Source of the DNA: Daucus carota subsp. sativus
Lineage: Eukaryota > Streptophyta > Magnoliopsida > Apiales > Apiaceae
Direction of reading: 5' to 3'
Assembly: GCF_001625215.2 (NCBI RefSeq)
Contig: NC_030387.2
Coordinates: forward strand, 35,425,606-35,489,605
Length of the DNA: 64,000 bases
The translations under genes and the position numbers were made by a program. Position 1 is the first letter of the stretch; every line of letters starts with the position of its first letter. Of this stretch, positions 48,611 through 59,150 are shown in pieces. Under the pieces are notes generated by a model, which was not told the origin of the DNA, did not search any database, and saw only the letters and a list, made by a program, of their open reading frames with translations.

Positions 48611-48892
48611 GAGTAAAGTGCATTTTGTGTACCTGCATTTTGGGCGTGACACCACATGCAATACCGTAGTTCTAAAAACATCACATGCAATACTGTATGA
48701 TATAACCCGCTGCATGTTGTGTGTTGCCGTCTATTTAGCCATGACACCGTTAACAGAGGTAGGGGTAATCATGTACTTTCACAGCTACAACGGCTCTTTT
48801 CTTTGTTTTTCAGCTATTTAAGCAAGATGCAGCCCCCAAATCAGTACAGTTAACCCTAATTTCTTACACAAAGCAAACACCAAAAGTAGAAG

Positions 48893-49306
48893 ATGAGCCG
48901 CTCATTGGAAGAATGCGATGCAATCCTCGACCTCGCCTGCGATTGCCCCGCTATGAGCGTCGTAAGGACCAGGTGGTATGGGCCGAACGCAGGGCGGAGG
49001 TTCCGCGAGTGTGCTGAGGAAGAGTGTGGCTTTCACAAATGGGTTGATGAAGAACCATCTCCCCGCACACTGGAGATAATCAAGGAGTTGCTGGAACGCG
49101 ATGGGAAGCATCTCGATCAGGCTCGTCGTCGCAGGGACCGTCTTGTGGCTTGGTATGAAGCTAGGCTTGCTGCTGAGAAGGAGAAGCATCAAAACACCTT
49201 TGTTGGTCTGGATCTTCTCTGTGATGTGATCAAGGACATGACCCTTGAAACCCAGCTCCCAGGTGACGCAGATCCCGTGTACCAGGACTCAGAAGATTCC
49301 GACTAA
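48893..49306 (+). CDS. GRF-type zinc-finger protein encoded by the MULE
   Basis: A single intact exon of 137 codons plus stop, transcribed away from the left TIR and convergent with the transposase gene. Residues 16-52 form a GRF-type zinc finger: CDC (16-18), NAGRRF (32-37), Cys40, Cys45, then GFHKW and VDEE. GRF fingers bind nucleic acid, and occur in topoisomerase III alpha, NEIL3 and APE2 as well as many plant transposon-linked proteins. Residues 59-100 are charged and probably helical or coiled coil (LERDGKHLDQARRRRDRL), and the tail is acidic (EDSEDSD). The open frame beside a frame-broken transposase suggests an accessory role, perhaps DNA or RNA binding during transposition, but this is inference. 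Confidence 0.85.
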   Translation: MSRSLEECDAILDLACDCPAMSVVRTRWYGPNAGRRFRECAEEECGFHKWVDEEPSPRTLEIIKELLERDGKHLDQARRRRDRLVAWYEARLAAEKEKHQNTFVGLDLLCDVIKDMTLETQLPGDADPVYQDSEDSD

Positions 49307-49826
49307 AGGCCTGTGTTGTGGCTTCGTATTATAGGTTATGTAATGTCTAGGTTTTAAGTTGTTATGATGGTATCTTTTGTTGAAGTTTGTTGGCTGTTAT
49401 GGAGCCGTCTGTAAGGATCTTAATTATGTTATCTTTTGACTAAGTATCTATGTAATGTTGGTTTTTGTTGAATGAAATGTACTTATGTTGCTGCTGATGA
49501 AATGACTACTGGATAGCACAAATGACTATACAGAATGACCACAAAGATATCACAAATTGACTGTACAAAATAAAGCAGCATATCTGTACAAAATAGGGCA
49601 CAAAAACACTGCATCTTGACTAAACAAAATAGGCCACATACCCTGTAATTTAATCAAAAGATAGAAAACATCCAAAAGTTTAATTTGTCAAGAGATGAGC
49701 TGTTAACACTTTCCACACCAAAGACAAAATACTCAAATACTAATAACATCCCAAGTTGAACTTGTCAAAAGATGAACTGTTTACAGTTTAAACAAAAGAT
49801 GATAACAAAAGCAATGGTCCCATTCT

Positions 49827-52800
49827 TTAGTGCTTCCAAAGTGGCTTCTGTTTTGCTCTACCTTCCCTCCTCCTCTTTGCCAATTCCAGGTTCCTAAGAG
49901 ATGTCACAGTGGCATTACTTCTTGTACTGAACTGCAATGGATCAATGCCAAGGGGAGATGGTCTTGCAGTTGAATCATGTGGTTGCTGCATGTTGAACAC
50001 TCCTCCCTGACTCCCCTCAGTTGGTGCATCTGTCTGTGTATCACCTGCTGCATCCTCATTCCCTTCATCATCTGCAGCTGTCCCTTCTTCAATATCATCC
50101 TTTTTGGTTTTCTTGTTTCTTCTCTTCACAACCTTCTCACATCCATTAGCCTTATCATGTGCCTGTGAGCATTAATAAACAAAATAAATTGAACTGCAAT
50201 GGATGTAATGTTCAAATAAATTGAAGCAAATTGATCATACCCTAGCTGGACATGTCCTGAGGTTATGAGAATACTCAGTGCAATAACTGCACCTCACTTT
50301 AGTGTTTTGCCTTTTAAGTCTAGTTGCACCAGCTGGTGTGTCATTTTTCTTGCTCCTAGACTTCTTAGGTCTTCCAGTCTGCACCTTCATAACTGGTGGC
50401 AATGGCCTTGGATACTCAGTTTGCTCCCATTGTTCTTCTCCTGCAATTGGTTCCAGGGTGTTCTGATAGCATGCAATGAAAGCTTGTTTTGAGTAGCAAC
50501 TGTGAATGAAGTCTTCATAAGGTTTTTTAGACCATGCAATGGCAGCACATGCATGGTAGCATGGGATCCCTGACAACTCCCATTTATTGCACCCACATCT
50601 TTTTGCCTCTAAATCAACCACCATCTGATACCCTCCTGCAGTCATCTGTACCAAGTACTTGGGGCCCCCAGACCAAACCACATGGCACCCTTTAATCTGT
50701 GCAACAGCTCTGCAAAAGACAATATTTACTCTGTGATTGCATCTATAATAATAAAAGAGTTAATTATAGTGAATAAAGAAATGTACTTACTTATTTAGTC
50801 TCTTAACTGCATTTGGACATATAGGACTCACTACAATGGTATCTAGCATTTTGTCCCTTCTCTTCTGGATTCTAGTCATTACATCTATGTGAATTGCTTG
50901 AAACATAGATATAATGGGTAGGTCCCTATGTTTCCTGATTGTGCTGTTGAAAACTTCACACTGGTTATTGACAAATGTGTCTGACTTAGGAGTCAACCTA
51001 AATTGGCTCCTTGTCCACTGTGACCTTGGCTTTTCTAGTAACCAATCATGGCATTTCTTTGACATCTACATAAATGTTAACAAAGTTAATTAAAGAAGCA
51101 TATATGACAATAAATTAGAGAAAAGAAGATATTATTGATTTCTAACCTTTTTCATTTCTTCCATGGATTTTAAAAAAGTATACTCTGTGGTGGCCCTTGC
51201 TGCCCTCCACAAGCACTGTCTTACACCAATGCCTTTATGCTCCTTCCACATGTTTCTGTATAGGTGCATTACACAGAACCTATGCTCAGCATTAGGCACA
51301 ATGCTTTCCAGTGCATTAATAAGTCCCTTCTGCCTGTCAGATATAAAAGTCCAGCTCCCATCATTTTCAATCTTTAAATCTGCAACAATGTTTGTTAAAA
51401 ACCATGACCAGCTTTCACTGTTTTCAGCCTCCACAACTGCCCAAGCCAAGGGATACATCCCATCATTAGCATCTGTTCCAATGGCTGATAACAGCTGCCC
51501 ACCATAAGGGCCTTTTAAATGACACCCATCAAGGCCAATCAATGGCCTACATCCACTACTGAAACCCTTCTTAATTGGCCCAAAGCAGGTATAAAACCTC
51601 TGAAATCTCTTCTTCTCAGGTTCATCTGCATCCTCAGTTGTGACCAGAACAGTGCTCCCAGGCATGGCCTTGAGTAACTCATTAGCATAATCCCAAACCT
51701 TGGCATATTGATCCACATGCTTGCCATTGATTTTTTGTAGAGCCTTTCTCTTAGCTCTTGCAATTGCATATATGCTTACATGACATCCCAGTCATTCACA
51801 ACCTTCTTCAGAAATGAACTAAGTGGCCAGATTGGATTCATCCTTATGTCATCCTCATAATGCTCAGCTATCCACTTTGAATTTATCTGTTTCTGATCAA
51901 ATGTTTGGGTGCAGGTGTGGATTGGATGGTATACCTTAATTTGGTAGGTGTCACTCCCTTGCATTTTAGAAGCATAAATGCTCCATTCACAAGTACCCTC
52001 ACATATGAACTTTACTCTGGAACCATAGTTCCTGAACTGAATTATGGGCCTCCTATCAATGATGGCCCTCATCTTAACTGCTTCTCTAAAGACTTTGGCA
52101 GAAGGGAACATCTGCCCGATTTCAAACACAGGGTTTTCCATCTCATTCTTTTCATCAAAAACAGCATATGTGATCTCTTCATCATCTGTAATATTAGGAG
52201 CCATCCTCTCATCCTCAGAATCTGCATACTGAGTAGACTCACTAGAATTCCCCTCCCTCCCCATCTCATTGTTTGCAAATTCCCCAACCTTTTCCTTCCC
52301 CTTGGCTTTGGCTGACAGACCACTAGACTGACCCACCTTTCCACTTGCCTTTGTTGCCTTTGTTGGCTTTTTTGCAGCATGCTTTTGTCTCCCACCACCT
52401 GGACTTTTTCCCTTCTCCTTACCACCAACTTTCTCTGCACCAGCCTTGTTAGCAGCTTTGTCCCTATTACTCTCTTTAGCAGCTTTGGTGGCTGCTCTCT
52501 GCACTTTATGCTTGGTTACATCCTCATCACTGCAGTCCATGTTTGAGGAGTCTGAGTGGAAGGAGGAATCAGTCTCTGAAGATGCCACATAATCTTCATC
52601 TTCAGAATCACTACTACTCCACCACTTGTCTACACTTGCTTCTTTATTATTGTCAGCTTCCCCACCTTGGTCCCCACCCCCTTCCTCATTAGTTTCAGCA
52701 CCAGCTCCTTGGTCCCCACCCCCTTCCTCATTAGTTTCAAAACCAGCTCTTTGGTCCCCACCCCCTTCCTCATTAGTTTCAGCACCATCTCCTTGGTCCC

Positions 52801-53327
52801 CACCCCCTTCCTCATTAGTTTCAAAACCAGCTCCTTGATCCCCACCCCCTTCCTCAAAACCAGCTCCTTGATCACCTCCTTCATATCCCTCTTGAGGTCC
52901 CCCAAGATCACAACCTTTATCACCTTCTACATACTCTAAGAGTAGAACTTGAGAGGGATTGAACTCCTGGCTCTCAATCTCTGCAGGATTGAACTCCAAA
53001 CTCTCAATCTCTGCAGGATTGAACTCCTGGCTCTCAATCTCTACAGGAGGGTCACCAAAGATTGGTTGAAGGGCTACTACATAAACATGGATCAGCCTAG
53101 AGGGGGGAACCAACTCACACATTAACATTAGCTCTTCATCAGTCTCTAAGGGGGAATAATCCTCTAACCCAGTCAGTAGTAGGAAGCTTGTAGTAGTAGA
53201 TATAAGCCCCAAGTACACCACATTCTGTAAGCATATGTCCTAACTCTAACAGGCTAAGTGTGTCACCATCATAGCAGTCAAAATAGTCAAAATCCCCCCC
53301 ATAATATTTCTTTGGCTTACCAGACAT
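49827..53327 (-). pseudogene. MULE transposase (PB1-like / DDE / SWIM / CCHC), frame-broken
   Basis: Begins at ATG 53327 (MSGKPKKYYGG) with a PB1-like N-terminal domain (DFDYFDCYDG, LIHVYVV). An acidic repeat region follows (about 52630-53020: a three-fold IESQEFNPAE unit, then a 17-residue EEGGGDQGAGFETN-type unit about five times), then Lys-rich stretches. The MULE catalytic domain has the first D in LIGLDGCHLKG, the second in FISDRQKGL and the E near RATTEYTFL. A SWIM finger (CGCNKWELSGIPCYHAC) and a CCHC knuckle (CSYCTEYSHNLRTCP) lie in 50235-50681; the last exon ends at 49827. Introns lie near 51066-51150, 50709-50790 and 50166-50240. Two frame breaks are visible: one extra C in a C5 run near 53156, and a one-base offset near 51776-51785. 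This copy is probably not active by itself. Confidence 0.9.
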
Positions 53328-54117
53328 AACCCCACCATGGAATAACTTAATAGTAAACAACTCAGGTGCTGTAAAAAAGACAGACAAAAAGAAGTGGGCA
53401 ACACATATCACATGTATATACAAGTAGCATCAATTACAGCTTTAAGGAAACATATGGGACCAGAGCAAATTAAAATAGCACAAACAGTAGCCAAGTCAAT
53501 CATACAATAATCAAATCGAAAACCCTAATTCACTCAAACAACTACGCAATTGAATATTAAATCCAAGTAAAGTGCATATAAAGGATGAAGAACTGAAATA
53601 CTACTTAGTACATTAAGGCATCCCTAATTAATCATAACCCTAACTTCACTTACAGGTATACGTAGGGCACTCGTTTGGTGCGTATACGTCGCGATCCTCC
53701 CTAGGCCGACGAACCCAACTCATCTCTGCTTTCTATCTCAGTAAATGGCTCGATCGTCTTCTACAAACTGTGCTTGATATGGAGGGAAGTTACACTGATG
53801 TGGGGTTGTCAAAAACGTGCCAATTGTACAAAAGAAAAAAGGGGTACTGGGTATATGTAACGGCGTTAGTCGAAATAGACGGTCAGCCACAAAGTTTAAA
53901 AAAAAGAATGTTTCAGTATTGCATGTGATGTTTTTAGAACTACGGTATTGCAAGTGGTGTCACGCCCAAAGTGCAGGTACACAAAATGCACTTTACTCCA
54001 AAACTAATTAAGAATCTATTTTAGAAATTTTGATACGAATCAATATTATAATCACATAAAAGTTATTTTGAGTCATGTTCCCGTTAACTACGTAACATCC
54101 TGCGTACTTTTGAGAAT

Positions 54118-54489
54118 CATTTACATTATAGCAGCTTCTTTCTATCAGTATCATCCGTCTAAGTAGAAGTTTTTCGGAATATTTGGACTTTAAAGCCTGA
54201 CCAAATAATTTTTTTTATTAGTATTGTGTTTGATAGGAGGGCCACTTAAACAAATTTTTATATTAATTATAATATATTTTTTATTAATGATATGTTTAAC
54301 GGGAACATGACTCAAAATAACTTTTATGCAATTATTATAATAATTCGTATCAAAATTTATAAAAAATTCATAACGCCGCCACGAAGCGCGGTTCATTTAC
54401 ATTATAGCAGCTTCTTTCAGCATCAGTGTATCAGTATCATCCGTCTGAGTAGAAGTTTTTGGGAATATTTGAACTTTAAAGCTTGACCA
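54118..54489. repeat. Direct repeat flanking an inverted copy of the Helitron 3' end
   Basis: A segment of about 90 bp (CATTTACATTATAGCAGC ... GACTTTAAAGCCTGACC, 54118-54204) recurs at 54392-54489. Between them, 54205-54391 is the reverse complement of 48035-48225, including the hairpin but lacking the CTAG. A third, direct copy of part of that terminus (TTTTGATACGAATCAATATT onward) lies at 54030-54085. Confidence 0.85.
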
Positions 54490-54654
54490 TCTTTCATGTT
54501 AGCCCTGCTTTAGGTTCGAGATGGGAGATGAATAGATTACTCACGGTAGTCTTAGGTGATCTTGCTGTCCCAGTAATATCGTTCTTAATCCAATGGCCAT
54601 TCACATGCATTCTTATTCACTTTGTGGTCCGTCGATTCGTAAAAAAAAGAGGTA

Positions 54655-55123
54655 TGATTCCTAAATAAGAAAAAGAATTGTATTATTTTAGAACCCAATC
54701 AAAAAGGAATTGTATTAACTATGAAATTCTTAAACATGATTTTTTGAATTATAATTATATTTTTATCCGAAATTTAATAAAATTATAAGACTGAATCGAA
54801 CAATTCTATAGACGCCCTGCATCCTCCTTTTGAAAAAATATAATAAAATAAAATTATAAATTTTATAACTTTTGAAAATAAGAATTGTACTTTTTTAATA
54901 ATTCATATATTAATATATAGTTAACAATAAGAATTGTGTTACCCTTATGATTCCTAAATAAGAAGAAGAATTGTATTACTTCTGGAACTCAATAAAAAAA
55001 AATTATATTATCTTTAGAATTCTTAAACATGAATTTTTGAATTATAATTATATTTTCTATCCGAAATTTAAGAAAAATCAGAAGACTGAATCGAACAATC
55101 ATAGAGACGCCCGCATCCTCCTT
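54655..55123. repeat. Direct duplication, about 175-bp unit, period 295 bp, in the Helitron 5' region
   Basis: GATTCCTAAATAAGAA (54655) through GCATCCTCCTTTTG (54832) recurs at 54950-55123 with substitutions and small indels. Both copies contain TTCTTAAACATGA, GACTGAATCGAACAAT and the only G+C-rich word of the region, AGACGCCC. Confidence 0.85.
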
Positions 55124-55370
55124 TATATATATATATATTGATGATTGATTTGAATTGATGGGTTGCTGCCTCGTGGTTCGTAATGTTAATGAACTGTTGA
55201 AATCACATTATTGTATTAAATAAATAAAGTGTGTAAAAACTAGCTTGATCTGATGTATTGTACTGTAACTGTAGTTGTTGTCCCAACTCTTATATCACCT
55301 TCGAAACACCCCCTGCCCTTTCAGGTCGTGTTAAGTCGAATTTTTTTACTGTCTTGTGATTTGTAGTGTT

Positions 55371-55641
55371 GTAGCGGTGAATCCTAGATTAGTGAACATG
55401 GTTGTTCCTCCTTTCACTTTTTAGTACTACTTACCCCGGATAAAACCAAAACGTTGTCAGGTAAGTTCAAGATTCTTTGCCCCTTAATATGTTTGTCATC
55501 TGTGTTTGGTAATCTTGCACGAATTCATTAAATTCTCAGAGCTGGATTCTGTAAGAGAGGTGAAGCCCAACAAGTGCGTACCTTTCGGTTGCCGCCCCCA
55601 GTTTTATGTCCGTGAGCGTTCTTTATGCCGTGAAATTTGAA
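55371..55641 (+). pseudogene. Duplicated last exons of the I9-like gene (unoccupied Helitron site)
   Basis: 55371-55450 matches exon 5 and 55541-55641 matches exon 6 of the gene at 46874-48037, including the intervening intron with its GTAAGT donor and TTCTCAG acceptor. An early in-frame stop (GAA TCC TAG) shows that it is not functional. The end reads ...GTGAAATTTGAATTGATG at 55630-55647, the pre-insertion form of the sequence now split by the Helitron at 48026/55149. Confidence 0.88.
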
Positions 55642-56860
55642 TTGATGTGTTACTGCCTCGTGGTTTGTAGTATTGCTACATAGCCCCCATAAGTTTGTTC
55701 CTCAAGTCATCAAACATTGAGTTGAATCAAAAGCTCTGTCTTAAGAATAGTTTCCATCAGCAGCCGTCATGTTTTGAAGGGTTTGCAAATAATGTTTAGT
55801 TATGCTATGTCGTGGCTTCTTAAAGCAGTAAATTCTTGAATCTCATTTAGTGGATGATTAAAAAGTTGTGATTTTTTTGCCGCTGCATTACAAAGCAAAA
55901 GGTCATCATCCATCAGGCACCTATCAGAGAGAACTGTCCTATATATGAAACCTTAACCAAATGTTGTACATCTTAAAGGATTTGGTGCTTTCATTTATTG
56001 ATTTAAAATGTTGTCATGGAAATCACATTTTTGTTCATCTGAGACCAAGTATTTGATATCACGGAGAGGGTCATAACCCCAGCAGAGGAACTAAAAATTA
56101 TAAATTTCAGGACATAGTCCTATTTTAAAAGGATTATATATGGTCAAATTAGATATAGTCCTGGCATTATAAGACATTTTCCCAGAGTTTCTCAAGACAC
56201 AAAGAGAACAAAGGAAAAGCACTAGGGTTGTGAGTATGCCAATACACAAGGTCCAGGCGATTAGCTTCTTTAAGAAAACCAAAGTTTACATAGCAAAAGA
56301 AATAAATAATAAATAAAAAGAAAAGTAGCAAACGAAAAAGATACTCATTCTTCAAATACAGTCTAATATATTAGTGGCCAAATTTTTAGAACGTAAAAAT
56401 AATATTACACTGATTTTTAATAGTGACCAAATTCCAAAATTCTCAAAATTCTGATTAAATTTTTTAAAAGAATGGTTGTCTTTAACTTCACCTCAAATAT
56501 CTGCCGTTAACTAATATATTTGAAGCGTAAATTACAGAATGATGATTCTTGAAAAAGAGTGTAAAAAATAACCAACATTTTTAAACAGTACAGAGACAAA
56601 CTTATTCTGTCATTAGTTTTATGAGTGACAAATTAACATAAACAACATGCATACATATTTGGATAGTTGATGTATCATTAAGTATGGGGCGGGGAGAATC
56701 CCACTTGGAGGCTGGAGCACTAGGAGCACCTTGGTCATAAACTGGTCTGCATACAATATACATCAGTTGTTACTGTACATGCCAAATAGTTGGAACTGAT
56801 GCCAAAATCAACATTTTTCTTTTCCAAATGATCAACACTTTTTCCTTTTCTAAAATAGTT
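55642..56860. other. Intergenic DNA
   Basis: No gene recognised. The left part (to about 55700) continues the duplication of the I9-like gene 3' flank (TTACTGCCTCGTGGTTTG). The remainder is AT-rich without a supported feature. Confidence 0.45.
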
Positions 56861-57905
56861 CTTTAGGCCTTCTGCTAAAGCCAGGTAGCTGACAAAAATC
56901 ATGCTGAATGTAACTTTGCATGTCTACTCTTTAGGCCTTCTGCTAAAGCTTCGAAGAGTAGGCCAAACTCAGGGCATACCTCAGCAGCATTCTCCTCTTC
57001 CTGTTAATTGGAAAAAGCAACACTATACGAAAATTTCTACTAGGCAAAATCTTGAGCAAATACCAAATCCCAAAATAATAGAAGCTCACCTCCGCTCTTC
57101 TGGGAAGTTATCATAACCTGATCCTTTATCATCATAGATTTGAAAATTTTGTCTAGACCTGTGCATTTGAGAAGAAAATCTCGGGCTAGCTAGTGGTTTC
57201 CCATAATAAGAAAACCTACCCTCAAGGACCAAAATTGTCTCAGCTGCATCTATTTGTGCAGCAGGGAATTTTGAATTTTTAAGACACGAGATGATAGTAT
57301 CCAGTGCTTCTTCTCGATATATACATATACTTGCTTTCCTCGGCTTCATCTAAGAGTAAACAATTCAAGATTAACGCACTCTCATATTAAATTTTGGAAA
57401 GGGGGGAGAGATTGAGAGAGATTCAAACCAGAATGTCGAGTTGCAGAAGAAGACCAGTTATAACAGAACGTTGATCCTGGAGTGCTGTTTGCAGATATAT
57501 GAGTAACGTGTGCATTGTACTGAAAGTACCTTCATCCTTTATGATATGGGGTACTTGCTCGTTATCTATTCTTCTGAAGAAATCCAAAATCACAAAAAAT
57601 TACTTTTTACGCTTTCAGCTACTGTAAAACAGCTATAGATGTACAGGACTGTTAGAACCAAGAGAAAGAACAGAAAAGGAGGGTACCTGTGTGCAACTTA
57701 ACTAACTCTGAAATATACTCAACTATCTGAACCGTTCTTCATCATTTGCCTCGAAAAAACTTTCTATAAGTATAACAGTTCAGCCTTCTGAGCAATAAGG
57801 TTCCTACGGTTGCCATCCTCGTGTATACATCTCAGCAAGATAGTGACAACAGTTCCTGATATACTAATTTCGTTGGCACTTCCAAGAATCTGTCTAAGCA
57901 AAAGA
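56861..57905 (-). pseudogene. Fragment of a LIN-type putative E3 ubiquitin ligase gene
   Basis: Read on the minus strand, pieces of a plant LIN/Cerberus-like protein appear in order: LLRQILGSANEIS with TVVTILLRCIHEDGNRRNLI (about 57780-57905), TMHTLLIYLQTALQDQRSVITGLLLQLD (about 57430-57560), ICIYREEALDTIISCLK and AAETILVLEGRFSYYGKPL (57170-57345), and PEFGLLFEALAEGLKSRHAK (about 56910-56980). The last is followed by a stop where homologues read on through ATWL. The N-terminal part, the U-box and the C-terminal WD40 part are absent, and the reading frame is broken more than once. LIN proteins are legume nodulation E3 ligases with relatives in all angiosperms. This is a non-functional remnant. 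Confidence 0.7.
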
Positions 57906-59150
57906 ACCGAAGCTGATTGTGGCTTTTATGCATGTTCGCACAAAATCACGCAAGCGTACGTGGTCACAAGTAATATAAAATCAAATTAAGTTCGTTCCCA
58001 CAAAGACTGGTGTAATCAAGTATTATGCACTTATGCAACGATGTATGATTATTATTCACTGCTAAGATAAGTATCAATTGATGGTTGTTTATCTAACTTA
58101 ACTGAATAAAATCGAATTACTGAACTAAGAATTATTAACTAAGTGATTAATTTTCGAATTACTAATGAGAAATAAAACATTAGATTCTAACTTCATTAAC
58201 TATTTCATTCGGAGTTACGCCTTTATACATTATATGTGATGGTTGATAACTAATCGGACAACACGAAACTGATATGAGCACAAAACCAAATGTGACAACT
58301 AAAAAGGGACGGAGGGAGTACTTTAGTAGCAAGTTTTCAAACACACAATAACTTGGATAACAAAAAAAATCTATTTTCTCATCAATAAATTACAAATTTG
58401 AGTTAAAATCCATTTGTAGTCTAGCGTGAGGGCAGTAAAATCAAGTATCAACAACCCAATCCAACTTCCAGCACAAATTCAAGTTGAAATTCTCGGATTC
58501 AAATCAATTTTAAGTTGACCGAAATAATCTGAAAAATTTGATCATTTTAGGATCAAATTTAGTTATCTGAAATCATTATAATATCTATCAATTATTGTTA
58601 AAGATTCTTGGACATTTTAGATATACGAAAATTTTTAGATTACATTTAACCGTTGTTAAAGAGTAAATTTCTAACTGTGTTAAACAAAATTTTACTCTTA
58701 ATAGCTGTCGAACTTTCCAAAGGATCTGAAAATATCTTCTTACATCTAAAATCTTAAATATGTTAAAGAATCTGGGAAAAAAAAAAGTCAAAGGATTTCT
58801 CACAGGCGCAGGGAGCAATTTTCATTTGCTTTAGATGTCAAATCAAGTCTTCCTGCCATTCCTAATCTCCTGATTTCCTCTGTTGGGGCCATTTATGAAG
58901 TGCAAAATTTGACACAAATATTTGAGAATGGTAGTGAACTGTTTATTGTCTTGGAAGAGAACCAATACATCAATAAGATTTCTATTAAAACTGCTACTTT
59001 CCTTTCCTATAAATGTCCCCTCTGGCCTTACAACAGTAACACTCTCGTAACTGATGATACATGAGGGAAGAAGGGACGTGAACTATATAGCAGAAAAAGA
59101 AAAAGAAATATGAAATGGTAAGAAAAATATCATCAGGACAGCTCCTGATT
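57906..59150. other. Intergenic DNA
   Basis: No gene recognised. It contains a Stowaway end fragment (58276-58318) and, next to the SKU5-like gene, probable 3' UTR. Confidence 0.5.
58276..58318. mobile_element. Terminal fragment of a Stowaway MITE
   Basis: AAATGTGACAACTAAAAA ... GGACGGAGGGAG followed by TA matches the right end of the MITE at 44783-45034. No left end is present, so only about 43 bp remain. Confidence 0.75.

Larger units (their letters stand above)
48611..53998 (-). mobile_element. Mutator-like element (MULE) with transposase and GRF zinc-finger gene
   Basis: A complete 5,388-bp element. Terminal inverted repeats of 85 bp (48611-48695 and 53914-53998) begin GAGTAAAGTGCATTTTGTGT and differ at only two positions; weaker similarity extends further inward. 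The flanks are a perfect 9-bp duplication, CAAAACTAA (48602-48610 and 53999-54007), diagnostic for MULEs. The minus strand carries a four-exon transposase gene, and the plus strand an intact single-exon GRF zinc-finger gene near the left TIR. Near-identical TIRs and a perfect target duplication indicate recent insertion, after the surrounding Helitron. Confidence 0.95.
48027..55148 (-). mobile_element. Helitron, 7.1 kb including a nested MULE
   Basis: On the minus strand the 3' end is a GC-rich hairpin (around 48039-48056, CCGCG/CGCGG stem) then CTAG (48027-48030), abutting T. The 5' end is TC at 55148-55147, abutting the host TTTGAATTG at 55149. The joined flanks GAAA/TTTGAATTGATG match a paralogous unoccupied copy at 55632-55646, proving both ends and insertion between A and T. 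No Rep/helicase or RPA sequence is seen. The Helitron's own sequence (about 1.7 kb) is AT-rich and repetitive, with a second, inverted copy of its 3' terminal 190 bp at 54205-54391. The remaining 5.4 kb is the MULE. Confidence 0.85.

Noticed and set aside
48518-48821. Short frames on both strands at the left end of the MULE
   Set aside because: They are translations of the terminal inverted repeat and the target region.
52626-52939. Plus-strand frames rich in Pro-Ser repeats
   Set aside because: They are the antisense of the acidic repeat in the MULE transposase.
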